A stretch of 64,000 nucleotides of DNA from Cognatiyoonia sp965661665. GTDB lineage: Bacteria > Pseudomonadota > Alphaproteobacteria > Rhodobacterales > Rhodobacteraceae. The position numbers and the translations under genes were made by a program. Under the pieces are notes generated by a model. That model saw only the letters and a program-made list of their open reading frames with translations. It had not been told where the DNA came from and did not search any database. Below are positions 44,219 to 52,748 of this stretch, piece after piece. The stretch lies in the NCBI RefSeq assembly GCF_965661665.1, contig NZ_CBFIEO010000010.1:1-64000 (forward strand). The letters run 5' to 3'. The first letter of the stretch is position 1; every line of letters starts with the position of its first letter.

Positions 44219-44251
44219 CCCTGCCCGCAGCACCGCGGGCAGGGTTTTTTT
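44219..44251 (+). terminator. Rho-independent terminator inside the nuo operon
   Basis: A 10-bp perfect stem CCCTGCCCGC (44219-44228) pairs with 44235-44244 across a 6-base loop and is followed by seven Ts (44245-44251). It begins 24 bases after the stop of the helix-hairpin-helix gene and 13 bases before the next start. Confidence 0.9.
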
Positions 44252-44263
44252 GTTGAGGGACAC

Positions 44264-44482
44264 ATGGCCGATAACCACACGCCACAAACCCAACGCGAAG
44301 GGCGCACGATTGCGATCACCATCGCGATTGCGGGCCTTCTCAGTATCCTCGCACCCGACATCGTAACAACGCTTGGGCTGGAGCCGCGATATGAAATTCT
44401 GCTCTATCTGATTTCTTTGGCTGCGTTCTTTTGGGCACTGGTGGTGACGTGGAAGCTGTGGCAAAAGACACGAAGCAAATGA
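44264..44482 (+). CDS. DUF5337-like small membrane protein
   Basis: The product is 72 residues with two hydrophobic segments (about 17-35 and 44-64), starting MADNHTPQTQREGR. It matches the small DUF5337 proteins that sit between nuoE and nuoF in Rhodobacterales. Function is unknown; a role in complex I assembly is possible from position only. It follows the terminator directly. Confidence 0.82.
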   Translation: MADNHTPQTQREGRTIAITIAIAGLLSILAPDIVTTLGLEPRYEILLYLISLAAFFWALVVTWKLWQKTRSK

Positions 44483-44514
44483 TGACCCTCGTAGCCAAAA
44501 GGGAACGCTGACCG

Positions 44515-45798
44515 ATGCTTAAGGATCAGGACCGCATTTTTACCAACCTTTACGGAATGCACGACCGGACACTGAAAGGTGCCAAGGCGCGTGGCCATTG
44601 GGATGGCACAGCTGGCCTTATCAAAAAGGGCCGTGAGTGGATCATTGAAGAGATGAAAGCCTCCGGCCTGCGGGGTCGCGGCGGTGCGGGCTTCCCGACG
44701 GGCTTGAAGTGGTCCTTCATGCCGAAGGAAAGCGATGGCCGCCCGTCCTATCTGGTTGTGAACGCTGACGAATCTGAGCCTGGCACCTGCAAAGACCGTG
44801 AGATCATGCGCCATGATCCACACACGCTGATCGAAGGCTGTTTGATTGCGTCTTTCGCGATGAACGCGAACGCCTGCTACATCTACATCCGCGGCGAATA
44901 CATTCGCGAAAAAGAAGCGCTGCAAGCCGCGATTGACGAGGCTTATGAAGCGGGTCTGGTTGGCAAAAACGCCGCTAAATCCGGCTGGGATTTTGACATC
45001 TACTTGCACCACGGTGCGGGCGCATACATCTGCGGTGAAGAAACCGCGCTCCTCGAAAGTCTTGAGGGCAAAAAGGGTATGCCGCGGATGAAGCCACCGT
45101 TCCCAGCGGGCGCGGGTCTTTATGGGTGTCCGACCACAGTGAACAACGTTGAGTCCATTGCTGTCGTGCCCACGATCCTGCGCCGTGGCGCAAGCTGGTT
45201 CGCGGGTATGGGCCGCCAGAACAACGCAGGCACAAAGCTTTTTGCGATTTCGGGTCATGTGAACAACCCCTGCGTGGTTGAAGAAGAAATGTCGATCACG
45301 TTTGAAGAGCTGATCGAAAAGCACTGTGGCGGAATTCGCGGCGGTTGGGACAACTTGAAAGCAGTCATTCCTGGTGGCTCCTCTGTGCCATGTGTGCGCG
45401 GCGAGCGCATGAAAGACGCGATCATGGATTTCGACTACCTGCGTGGGGAACTCGGCTCTGGCCTTGGGACAGCGGCGGTGATCGTCATGGACAACTCCGT
45501 CGACATCATCAAAGCGATCTGGCGCCTGTCGAAGTTCTACAAACACGAAAGCTGCGGCCAGTGTACACCGTGCCGTGAAGGCACCGGCTGGATGATGCGC
45601 GTGATGGACCGTCTGGTGAAAGGCGAGGCTGAGGTTGAAGAGATCGACATGCTCTTTGACGTCACCAAGCAGGTTGAAGGCCACACGATTTGTGCGCTTG
45701 GCGATGCGGCGGCATGGCCGATCCAAGGTCTCATCAGAAACTACCGTGATGAGATCGAGGACCGCATCAAACACAAACGCTTGGTTGCGGCGGAATAA
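44515..45798 (+). CDS. nuoF: NADH-quinone oxidoreductase subunit F
   Basis: The product is 427 residues, the 51-kDa NADH- and FMN-binding subunit. GLRGRGGAGFPTGLKW (NADH site), NADESEPGTCKDRE (FMN), HGAGAYICGEETALLESLEGK and the N3 cluster ESCGQCTPCREGTGWM are complete. It starts NADH oxidation in complex I. It is followed by a run of four non-core genes before nuoG. Confidence 0.98.
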   Translation: MLKDQDRIFTNLYGMHDRTLKGAKARGHWDGTAGLIKKGREWIIEEMKASGLRGRGGAGFPTGLKWSFMPKESDGRPSYLVVNADESEPGTCKDREIMRHDPHTLIEGCLIASFAMNANACYIYIRGEYIREKEALQAAIDEAYEAGLVGKNAAKSGWDFDIYLHHGAGAYICGEETALLESLEGKKGMPRMKPPFPAGAGLYGCPTTVNNVESIAVVPTILRRGASWFAGMGRQNNAGTKLFAISGHVNNPCVVEEEMSITFEELIEKHCGGIRGGWDNLKAVIPGGSSVPCVRGERMKDAIMDFDYLRGELGSGLGTAAVIVMDNSVDIIKAIWRLSKFYKHESCGQCTPCREGTGWMMRVMDRLVKGEAEVEEIDMLFDVTKQVEGHTICALGDAAAWPIQGLIRNYRDEIEDRIKHKRLVAAE

Positions 45799-45852
45799 TA
45801 AAGCGGGGCGGGCTCGCGATTGCCGTCAGCCTAGACTTGTTGGCCTGCGCCG

Positions 45853-46194
45853 ATGGCGTCTGTCAACGGAGTGGCGGCGAAAAAAATGCTAGCGGAGTCA
45901 CTTCCAGTTTACGGTGCAAAACTGCGACTGGCGCGTCAGATTCCTTTGTCGTGCGAACGGTATGAGTTCAATGACCAGATGCGACTGGCGCTGAGTGCGG
46001 CCCGTTCCAATAGGGCGGACGACCGTTTGCAAGTGATCCGCCAAGCCAGCGGCCTTGATCTCGCCTCTGATGTCAAAACTCAGTCGTTCCAAGCCAGAGG
46101 CTGGGTTGAGGTTGGTGTTGACAACATTTGCGCTGCGGGCGACCGCGAAGTGGCGGAGCAGACAGGGATCAGTGCGCTTTTGGTGGCACGCTGA
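45853..46194 (+). CDS. Hypothetical protein in the nuo operon
   Basis: The product is up to 113 residues (ATG 45853; ATG 45886 is an alternative). It is soluble, starting MASVNGVAAKKMLAESLPVYG, with one Cys in LSCERYEFN and a VDNICAAGD stretch. I do not recognise it. The stop overlaps the next ATG (TGATG), which supports real translation. It is less certain than its neighbours because the N-terminal region has no clear ribosome site. Confidence 0.55.
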   Translation: MASVNGVAAKKMLAESLPVYGAKLRLARQIPLSCERYEFNDQMRLALSAARSNRADDRLQVIRQASGLDLASDVKTQSFQARGWVEVGVDNICAAGDREVAEQTGISALLVAR

Positions 46195-46421
46195 TGCGAC
46201 CCTTCTGGGACGGATTTCTTAGCGTTCTAGCGGGACCCTTCACACTTACTGTTTGTGGCATTGCCGCGGGGTTCACTTTCCGCGCCATTCAAGACGGCAT
46301 CGCCCCCACATGGGTTTACGCACCGCTCGAAGGACTAGAGGTCATTTGCGTAATCTTGACCTATGCATTCATCACCAATGGCTTCCGTGGCGTGGCCCCG
46401 TCCAGATCAAGACGCAGATAG
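46194..46421 (+). CDS. Small membrane protein in the nuo operon
   Basis: The product is 75 residues from ATG 46194, overlapping the previous stop. It has two hydrophobic segments (about 8-28 and 43-63) and a basic tail RSRRR. The family is not recognised. The next ATG follows with no spacer. Confidence 0.65.
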   Translation: MRPFWDGFLSVLAGPFTLTVCGIAAGFTFRAIQDGIAPTWVYAPLEGLEVICVILTYAFITNGFRGVAPSRSRRR

Positions 46422-46868
46422 ATGAACCTCGCTGAGCTCAACATCGGTCGGCTTGTCGCCCCAACAGATGACCCCCGTGTGGTAGAGTTCATGAACAACC
46501 TTGATAACATCAACGGCTTGGGCAAACGCATGCCCGGATTTGTCTGGATGATGGAAGGGTCGGGGGAACCGGGCACCGGCAACACGGAGACAAAGATTGA
46601 CGGTGATCCGCAGTTCGTGACCAACCTTACGGTCTGGGAAGACCTTCGTAGTCTCGAAACCTTTGTCTTCAAAACCCTCCACGCCAAATTCATGGACCGC
46701 AAAACGGAATGGTTCGAGGTTTTTACCCAGCAGCATTTCGTGATGTGGTGGGTGGAGGAGGGGCACCGACCTTCCTTGGACGAAGCACTCGAACGCTTGG
46801 ACTACCGCAAGGAACATGGAGACACGCAAGACGCCTTTGGCTGGGATTGGGTTCGCGCGCAGCAGTAA
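46422..46868 (+). CDS. DUF3291 domain protein
   Basis: The product is 148 residues. MNLAELNIGRLVAPTDDPRVVEF, LPGFVW-like KRMPGFVWMME, NLTVWEDLRSLETFVFKTLH and WEVF-like TEWFEVFTQQHFVMWWVEEGHRPSLDEALERL fit DUF3291, a ferredoxin-fold (dimeric alpha/beta barrel) family of unknown activity. It is in the nuo operon but is not a complex I subunit by homology. Confidence 0.87.
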   Translation: MNLAELNIGRLVAPTDDPRVVEFMNNLDNINGLGKRMPGFVWMMEGSGEPGTGNTETKIDGDPQFVTNLTVWEDLRSLETFVFKTLHAKFMDRKTEWFEVFTQQHFVMWWVEEGHRPSLDEALERLDYRKEHGDTQDAFGWDWVRAQQ

Positions 46869-46963
46869 GCGGTCGCACGCGCATCATTTGGGCCTGATAT
46901 TGAATAACAGCCGCCAAAGCCCAATTTCAGGATCATCGAGTTCAAGAGCCAAAAGGGCCGCAT

Positions 46964-47371
46964 ATGAAAAACTGGATGATAGATGTGTTGGTTGGCGCGA
47001 TCTCCGTCGTGGCGCTTTCTGGCAGTTTGACCGCACAAACCGCACTCAAAGATGTGGAGCGTGTGCGCGAAGGGATCATTGCCACAGGCATGGCCTATGA
47101 AATCTCTGAGAAATGCAGAAGCATCAGCCCCCGCTATTTCCGCGCTATTGGTTTCCTCAACAGCTTGAGATCACACGCCCGTAGTCTGGGGTATTCGAAT
47201 GATGAAATCGATGCCTACATTCATGATTCTGAAGAGAAAAAACGCCTAGAAGGGATCGCGCGCGGACGCCTTTCAGACCTTGGTGTCGAGGCCGGGTCAG
47301 AGGCGACCTATTGCGCCGTCGGCGAGGCCGAAATTGCCGCTGGGTCAAACATTGGACGATTGCTGCGATAA
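46964..47371 (+). CDS. DUF5333-like exported protein
   Basis: The product is 135 residues. The signal peptide MKNWMIDVLVGAISVVALSG ends near LTAQT, and the mature domain is helical with two Cys (EKCRSISPRY and ATYCAVGEAEIAAGS). It matches the DUF5333 proteins found before nuoG in Rhodobacterales. It is probably periplasmic. Function is unknown. Confidence 0.8.
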   Translation: MKNWMIDVLVGAISVVALSGSLTAQTALKDVERVREGIIATGMAYEISEKCRSISPRYFRAIGFLNSLRSHARSLGYSNDEIDAYIHDSEEKKRLEGIARGRLSDLGVEAGSEATYCAVGEAEIAAGSNIGRLLR

Positions 47372-47498
47372 GGGCGCATTTTTGCGTCAAAAAATCACTG
47401 ATCTGACTGGTATCGGTTAGCATGCTGCGTTAGAACCCCGTCAGCACGGTTATGCCCATTTATGGGCACGGCCAGCGAGGGAACAAATAGGCACGCCA

Positions 47499-49517
47499 AT
47501 GTCCGATCTGCGCAAAGTCGTCATCGATGGAACCGAGGTTGAAGTTGATGGGGCCATGACCCTCATCCAAGCCTGCGAAGAGGCTGGGATCGAAATCCCA
47601 AGGTTCTGTTATCACGAGCGTCTGTCCATCGCGGGCAATTGCCGGATGTGTCTTGTAGAGGTTGTTGGTGGTCCGCCAAAACCCGCCGCATCTTGCGCAA
47701 TGCAAGTACGCGATCTGCGCCCTGGCCCAGAAGGTCAGTCACCCGTGGTGAAAACCAACTCACCAATGGTCAAAAAGGCCCGTGAAGGTGTGATGGAGTT
47801 TTTGCTCATCAACCACCCGCTTGATTGCCCGATCTGCGACCAAGGCGGCGAATGCGACCTGCAGGACCAAGCGATGGCGTATGGCGTCGATTTCTCCCGC
47901 TTCCGCGAACCAAAGCGGGCGGTAGATGACCTCGATCTCGGACCGCTCGTCGAAACGCACATGACGCGCTGCATCTCTTGCACCCGCTGCGTCCGCTTTA
48001 CGACAGAAGTCGCAGGCATCAGCCAGATGGGTCAAACCGGCCGTGGAGAAGATGCTGAGATCACCAGCTATTTGGGCGAAACGCTCGACAGCAACCTGCA
48101 AGGCAACATCATCGACCTCTGCCCTGTCGGGGCGCTTGTGTCGAAACCCTACGCCTTCACCGCCCGCCCTTGGGAGCTGACCAAGACGGAGTCGATTGAC
48201 GTGATGGATGCGTTAGGCTCCAACATCCGTGTGGATACCAAAGGCCGTGAAGTCATGCGTTTCTTGCCGCGCAACCACGACGGTGTGAATGAGGAATGGA
48301 TTTCCGACAAGACGCGTTTTGTCTGGGATGGTCTCCGCCGCCAGCGTTTGGACACACCTTACATTCGTGAAAACGGTAAGCTGCGCAAAGCGAGCTGGCC
48401 GGAAGCCCTGTCTGCCGCTGCAAATGCGATGAAGGGCAAGAAGGTTGCAGGATTGGTGGGCGATCTCGCTTCAACCGAAGCGGCGTTCAGTCTCAAGCAG
48501 TTGATCGAAGGCATGGGCGGCAACGTGGAATGCCGCACGGACGGGGCCAAGCTGCCATCGGGCAACCGTTCTGGCTATGTTGGCAACGCCACGATTGAAG
48601 AGATCGAAGATGCCGAGATGATCCTGCTCGTCGGTACAAACCCACGGGAAGAGGCGCCTGTTCTGAATGCGCGTATCCGTAAGGCATGGCTCAAAGGGGC
48701 GCGTGTTGCTCGGATCGGGCCGCAGACGGATCTAACGTATGACGTGATCGAGCTTGGCGCTGACCGCGCAGCTTTGGATGCCATCGCCAAGATGGATCAT
48801 TCCGACCAAGAAGGCGTGCGCGGTGTCATGATCATCGGGCAGGGCGCGTTGAGCGAGGCCGATGGTGAGGCGGTTCTCGGCACCGCCATGACAATGGCCG
48901 AAGCTGGCTTCTCGAAATTCATGATATTGCACACGGCCGCCGGTCGCGTCGGCGCGATGGATGTCGATGCTACGACCGAAGGCGGTATGAAAGCTGCGAC
49001 TGAGGGTGCAGATGTGATCTTCAACCTCGGCGCGGATGAGGTTGACATCGAAGCTGGTCCAACGGTCATCTACCAAGGTAGCCACGGCGACCGTGGGGCG
49101 CACCGTGCGGACATCATTTTGCCTGCGGCTGCATACACTGAAGAAAACGCGCTGTTCGTGAACACCGAAGGTCGCCCACAGCTTGCCATGCGCGCAGGGT
49201 TCGCGCCGGGTGAGGCGAAGGAAAACTGGGCGATCTTGCGGGCTTTGTCTGCTGAGCTAGACGAGACGCTGCCGTGGGACAGCCTTGCCAGCCTGCGCCT
49301 AGCGCTCGTTGCAGCGCATCCGCATCTGGCGAACGTCGATGAAGTGGCAGGGAACGCATGGCAGCCGCTCAAGCCCAAGAAGATGGGCAAGGCGGACTTC
49401 CGTTATGCGGTGAGCGATTTCTACCTCACCAACCCCATCGCGCGGGCGTCCCAGTTGATGGGTGAGCTTGCCGCAAACGCAAAAGCGCGGGCGAATGCCT
49501 CGATGGCGGCTGAATAG
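47499..49517 (+). CDS. nuoG: NADH-quinone oxidoreductase subunit G
   Basis: The product is 672 residues, the 75-kDa subunit. The 2Fe-2S N1b domain (RFCYHERLSIAGNCRMC), the His-ligated N5 cluster (NHPLDCPICDQGGECDLQD) and N4 (RCISCTRCVRFTTEVAG) are followed by a molybdopterin-oxidoreductase-like domain without a cofactor. It carries electrons from NuoF/E to NuoI. The preceding 127 bases have no gene. It overlaps the next small gene by one base. Confidence 0.98.
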   Translation: MSDLRKVVIDGTEVEVDGAMTLIQACEEAGIEIPRFCYHERLSIAGNCRMCLVEVVGGPPKPAASCAMQVRDLRPGPEGQSPVVKTNSPMVKKAREGVMEFLLINHPLDCPICDQGGECDLQDQAMAYGVDFSRFREPKRAVDDLDLGPLVETHMTRCISCTRCVRFTTEVAGISQMGQTGRGEDAEITSYLGETLDSNLQGNIIDLCPVGALVSKPYAFTARPWELTKTESIDVMDALGSNIRVDTKGREVMRFLPRNHDGVNEEWISDKTRFVWDGLRRQRLDTPYIRENGKLRKASWPEALSAAANAMKGKKVAGLVGDLASTEAAFSLKQLIEGMGGNVECRTDGAKLPSGNRSGYVGNATIEEIEDAEMILLVGTNPREEAPVLNARIRKAWLKGARVARIGPQTDLTYDVIELGADRAALDAIAKMDHSDQEGVRGVMIIGQGALSEADGEAVLGTAMTMAEAGFSKFMILHTAAGRVGAMDVDATTEGGMKAATEGADVIFNLGADEVDIEAGPTVIYQGSHGDRGAHRADIILPAAAYTEENALFVNTEGRPQLAMRAGFAPGEAKENWAILRALSAELDETLPWDSLASLRLALVAAHPHLANVDEVAGNAWQPLKPKKMGKADFRYAVSDFYLTNPIARASQLMGELAANAKARANASMAAE

Positions 49518-49906
49518 TGATGCTCACGGCGATATTGCCAGCTATGGCCCTCGCTGCGTGGAGCACGAGCGAGCCTCAGGTGACGAAAGCGGCGTCATCC
49601 CCGTCTTATGAAGGGATTAAAACGCGGCTGCTCGACGGTGATCTCGTCGATTTCCGCGTGGCCGTATCGGGCGATGCGATAACTGCAGATGCGTCGGACT
49701 ACGCTGAATGCGCCGCCGCGCAATACACGCTCATTCGCGGCTACCTGTTTGCCCTCCACCTCCGCACCTCGGTTGAGGAAGACGCAGGTCTGCTGACTAC
49801 AGATGCAGTCTATACAATTTCGCCAGACTTGCCGCGCGGGACGCGGACGATTGACGCCGAAGTGACCGTGGCGGCCTGCGGGCAATCCGGTATTCCAACG
49901 GTGTAG
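49517..49906 (+). CDS. Small exported protein between nuoG and nuoH
   Basis: The product is 129 residues from GTG 49517 or ATG 49520, beside the nuoG stop. A hydrophobic N-terminus (MLTAILPAMALAAWS) is probably a signal peptide; the mature part has two Cys (YAECAAAQY and VAACGQSG). There is no recognised family. It is an operon passenger or accessory. Confidence 0.68.
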   Translation: MMLTAILPAMALAAWSTSEPQVTKAASSPSYEGIKTRLLDGDLVDFRVAVSGDAITADASDYAECAAAQYTLIRGYLFALHLRTSVEEDAGLLTTDAVYTISPDLPRGTRTIDAEVTVAACGQSGIPTV

Positions 49907-49915
49907 GGGACTTAT

Positions 49916-50956
49916 ATGATTGAATTCTTCACCGAAACGAACCTTGGCATAGTGCTGGTCATCTTGGGCCAGTGTCTGCTGGTTCTGATCCCACTGCTGC
50001 TGGCGCTGGCCTTCCTGATGTACGCCGACCGCAAGGTCTGGGCGGCGGTTCAGATCCGCAAAGGTCCAAACGTGGTGGGGGCCTTCGGGTTGCTGCAATC
50101 TTTTGCCGACTTTCTGAAATACATCGTCAAAGAAATCGTTGTGCCAGCGGGGGCCGACAAAGCGGTCTTCTTCCTTGCGCCGTTGATTTCCTTTGTCCTC
50201 GCCGTCGTCGCTTGGGCCGTTATCCCCTTCAATGACGGCTGGGTTTTGTCTGACATCAACGTCGCCATCCTCTTCGTCTTCGCGGTCAGCTCGCTTGAAG
50301 TTTATGGCGTGATTATGGGCGGTTGGGCGTCGAACTCAAAGTATCCGTTCCTCGGATCGCTTCGGTCTGCCGCGCAGATGATATCTTATGAGGTTTCGCT
50401 CGGCCTCATCATCATTGGTGTCATCATCTCAACCGGGTCGATGAACTTCGGTGCGGTTGTTGCGGCGCAAGACACGGGCGCGGGGATCTTCGGCTGGTAT
50501 TGGGTTGCGCATTTCCCGATGCTCTTCCTGTTCTTCGTAAGTGCCCTGGCCGAGACAAACCGTCCACCGTTCGACCTGCCAGAAGCGGAATCCGAACTGG
50601 TCGCAGGCTATCAGGTGGAATACTCCTCCACGCCGTTCCTGCTCTTCATGATCGGGGAGCTAATGGCGGTGGTGCTGATGTGCGCGCTTGTTTCGCTCCT
50701 CTTCTTGGGTGGCTGGCTGTCGCCAGTGCCGTTCTTACCGGATGGCGTTTTCTGGATGGTCCTCAAGATGGCCGCGTGTTTCTTCATGTTCGCGATGGTG
50801 AAGGCGATCACGCCACGCTACCGCTACGACCAGTTGATGCGCATTGGCTGGAAAGTCTTCCTGCCGCTGTCGCTCGCTTGGGTCGTGATCGTGTCATTCT
50901 TGGCAAAGTACGAAGTAGCAGGTTCCATGTGGGCCCGCTGGACGATGGGAGGCTGA
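49916..50956 (+). CDS. nuoH: NADH-quinone oxidoreductase subunit H
   Basis: The product is 346 residues with about eight transmembrane helices. ALAFLMYADRKVWAAVQIRKGPNVVG, EVYGVIMGGWASNSKYPFLGSLRSAAQMISYEVSLGL and AETNRPPFDLPEAESELVAGYQVEYS are the conserved loops that line the quinone tunnel. It is followed one base later by nuoI. Confidence 0.98.
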   Translation: MIEFFTETNLGIVLVILGQCLLVLIPLLLALAFLMYADRKVWAAVQIRKGPNVVGAFGLLQSFADFLKYIVKEIVVPAGADKAVFFLAPLISFVLAVVAWAVIPFNDGWVLSDINVAILFVFAVSSLEVYGVIMGGWASNSKYPFLGSLRSAAQMISYEVSLGLIIIGVIISTGSMNFGAVVAAQDTGAGIFGWYWVAHFPMLFLFFVSALAETNRPPFDLPEAESELVAGYQVEYSSTPFLLFMIGELMAVVLMCALVSLLFLGGWLSPVPFLPDGVFWMVLKMAACFFMFAMVKAITPRYRYDQLMRIGWKVFLPLSLAWVVIVSFLAKYEVAGSMWARWTMGG

Positions 50957-50957
50957 T

Positions 50958-51443
50958 ATGGACTACACACGCGCCACCAAATACTTCCTGCTGATGGACT
51001 TCTGGAAGGCGTTCGGCCTGACGATGAAGTACTTCTTCGGGCCGAAAGCCACAGTGAACTATCCGCATGAAAAGGGGCCCTTATCCCCGCGCTTCCGCGG
51101 TGAACACGCCCTGCGTCGGTATCCCAACGGGGAAGAGCGGTGCATCGCCTGCAAACTTTGCGAAGCGGTTTGTCCTGCTCAGGCTATCACAATCGACGCC
51201 GAACCGCGCGACGACGGTTCCCGCCGGACCACACGATATGACATTGACATGACGAAATGCATCTACTGTGGGTTTTGCCAAGAGGCCTGCCCTGTGGACG
51301 CCATCGTCGAAGGTCCGAACTTCGAATTCTCAACTGAGACGCGGGAAGAGCTGTTCTACGACAAGGAAAAGCTTCTCTCCAACGGTGACCGCTGGGAAGC
51401 CGAAATCGCGCGTAACCTCGAAATGGATGCGCCGTACCGATGA
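50958..51443 (+). CDS. nuoI: NADH-quinone oxidoreductase subunit I
   Basis: The product is 161 residues. Two CxxCxxCxxxCP sites, CIACKLCEAVCP and CIYCGFCQEACP, bind clusters N6a and N6b. It connects NuoG to NuoB. It overlaps the AhpD-like gene by 4 bases. Confidence 0.98.
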   Translation: MDYTRATKYFLLMDFWKAFGLTMKYFFGPKATVNYPHEKGPLSPRFRGEHALRRYPNGEERCIACKLCEAVCPAQAITIDAEPRDDGSRRTTRYDIDMTKCIYCGFCQEACPVDAIVEGPNFEFSTETREELFYDKEKLLSNGDRWEAEIARNLEMDAPYR

Positions 51444-51835
51444 CCGAAAACCCCTTCGAAACCATGATGAAGATGTCGCAGGACTGGGCCAAGCAAATGG
51501 CTCCAGCGCTCGAGACGTTCACGCCGAAAGGTTTCGAAGAGATGTTCCCAACGATGTCGAAAGACATGATGGAACAGTTCATGGGCAAGGGGATCAGCTC
51601 CGACGGGCTCGACGCCAAAACCCGCCTGCTGCTGACCCTGCAGGGCCTCACCATGCACGGCGCGCAGGCAGAGGCGCAGATCCGCCTCACCGTCCGCCAT
51701 CTGGTGGCGGCTGGCGCCACAAAACAAGAAATCGCGGAGACGATCGGCCTTGCTGCCATGTTCGGTGGCGTGCCCGCGATGACCAAGGCGATGGAACTCG
51801 CCAACGACGTATTCGACAAGGACACATCTCAATGA
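51440..51835 (+). CDS. Carboxymuconolactone decarboxylase (AhpD-like) family protein
   Basis: The product is 131 residues. The C-terminal half LDAKTRLLLTLQGLTMHGAQAEAQIRLTVRHLVAAGATKQEIAETIGLAAMFGGVPA fits the CMD/AhpD helical fold. The redox-active CxxC of AhpD is absent, with no Cys in the active-site helix, so peroxidase activity is unlikely. The N-terminal 35 residues are Met/Phe-rich and amphipathic. It overlaps both neighbours by 4 bases (ATGA) inside the nuo operon. Confidence 0.85.
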   Translation: MTENPFETMMKMSQDWAKQMAPALETFTPKGFEEMFPTMSKDMMEQFMGKGISSDGLDAKTRLLLTLQGLTMHGAQAEAQIRLTVRHLVAAGATKQEIAETIGLAAMFGGVPAMTKAMELANDVFDKDTSQ

Positions 51836-52437
51836 CAGTGTTTGCCTTCACCTTCTACCTATTCGCGATTGCCACGGTGGGCGGCGGTCTGATGACCGTG
51901 ATAAGCCGCAATCCAGTGCATTCGGTCCTTTGGCTGATCCTCGCGTTCCTGTCCTCTGCTGGTATCTTCGTCACGCTTGGGGCGGAGTTCGTCGCCATGC
52001 TCCTGATCATCGTCTACGTCGGCGCGGTCGCCGTGCTGTTCCTATTCGTGGTCATGATGCTTGATGTGGACTTTGCTGAGCTGAAGGCAGAAATGACCAA
52101 ATACTTGCCGCTCGGTCTACTGATCGGTGTGGTGATCCTGATGCAAATGGCGCTGGCGTTTGGTGTCTGGGGCTTTGCCGACGGGGCAAAGGGCAATATC
52201 GCCGCCCCCACAGGTGATGCGCAAAACACCGCCGCGCTTGGCCTGCTGATCTACGACAAATACATCATTCTCTTCCAACTCGCAGGTCTGATCCTGCTGG
52301 TCGCCATGATCGGGGCCATCGTCCTGACCCTGCGCCACCGCGTGGACATCAAGCGCCAGAACGTCGTCGCCCAAATGCACCGCGATCCGGCGACAGCGAT
52401 GGAGCTGAAAGACGTCAAACCGGGGCAGGGGCTTTAA
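51832..52437 (+). CDS. nuoJ: NADH-quinone oxidoreductase subunit J
   Basis: The product is 201 residues from ATG 51832 (MTVFAFTFYLFAIATVGGG); the in-frame extension upstream is spurious. Five transmembrane helices with AEFVAMLLIIVYVGAVAVLFLFVVMMLDVDF are diagnostic. It is a membrane subunit of the proton pump. Confidence 0.97.
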   Translation: MTVFAFTFYLFAIATVGGGLMTVISRNPVHSVLWLILAFLSSAGIFVTLGAEFVAMLLIIVYVGAVAVLFLFVVMMLDVDFAELKAEMTKYLPLGLLIGVVILMQMALAFGVWGFADGAKGNIAAPTGDAQNTAALGLLIYDKYIILFQLAGLILLVAMIGAIVLTLRHRVDIKRQNVVAQMHRDPATAMELKDVKPGQGL

Positions 52438-52438
52438 G

Positions 52439-52744
52439 ATGATCGGACTTGAGCATTATCTGACAGTGGCCGCAGCGCTTTTTGTCATTGGCATCTTCGG
52501 GCTGTTTTTGAACCGGAAGAACGTGATCATCCTGTTGATGAGCATCGAACTGATGCTCCTCGCGGTGAACATCAACTTCGTGGCCTTCTCCAGCTATCTG
52601 GGCGATCTCGTAGGCCAAGTCTTCACGCTCTTCGTGCTGACCGTCGCCGCCGCCGAGGCCGCCATCGGCCTCGCCATCCTTGTGTGTTTCTTCCGCAACC
52701 GTGGAACCATCGACGTTGAAGACGTCAACGTGATGAAGGGCTAA
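52439..52744 (+). CDS. nuoK: NADH-quinone oxidoreductase subunit K
   Basis: The product is 101 residues with three transmembrane helices. LNRKNVIILLMSIELMLLAVNINFVAFS holds the conserved proton-pathway Glu residues, and AAAEAAIGLAILVCFFR follows. It is 4 bases before nuoL. Confidence 0.98.
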   Translation: MIGLEHYLTVAAALFVIGIFGLFLNRKNVIILLMSIELMLLAVNINFVAFSSYLGDLVGQVFTLFVLTVAAAEAAIGLAILVCFFRNRGTIDVEDVNVMKG

Positions 52745-52748
52745 GACC

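Noticed and set aside
44404..45774. A 456-codon open frame on the minus strand opposite nuoF
   Set aside because: It is a shadow of nuoF with His/Arg/Val-rich nonsense composition and no ribosome site.
47450..47470. GCCCAT/ATGGGC palindrome upstream of nuoG as a regulator site
   Set aside because: It is a short isolated palindrome with no second copy or known consensus.
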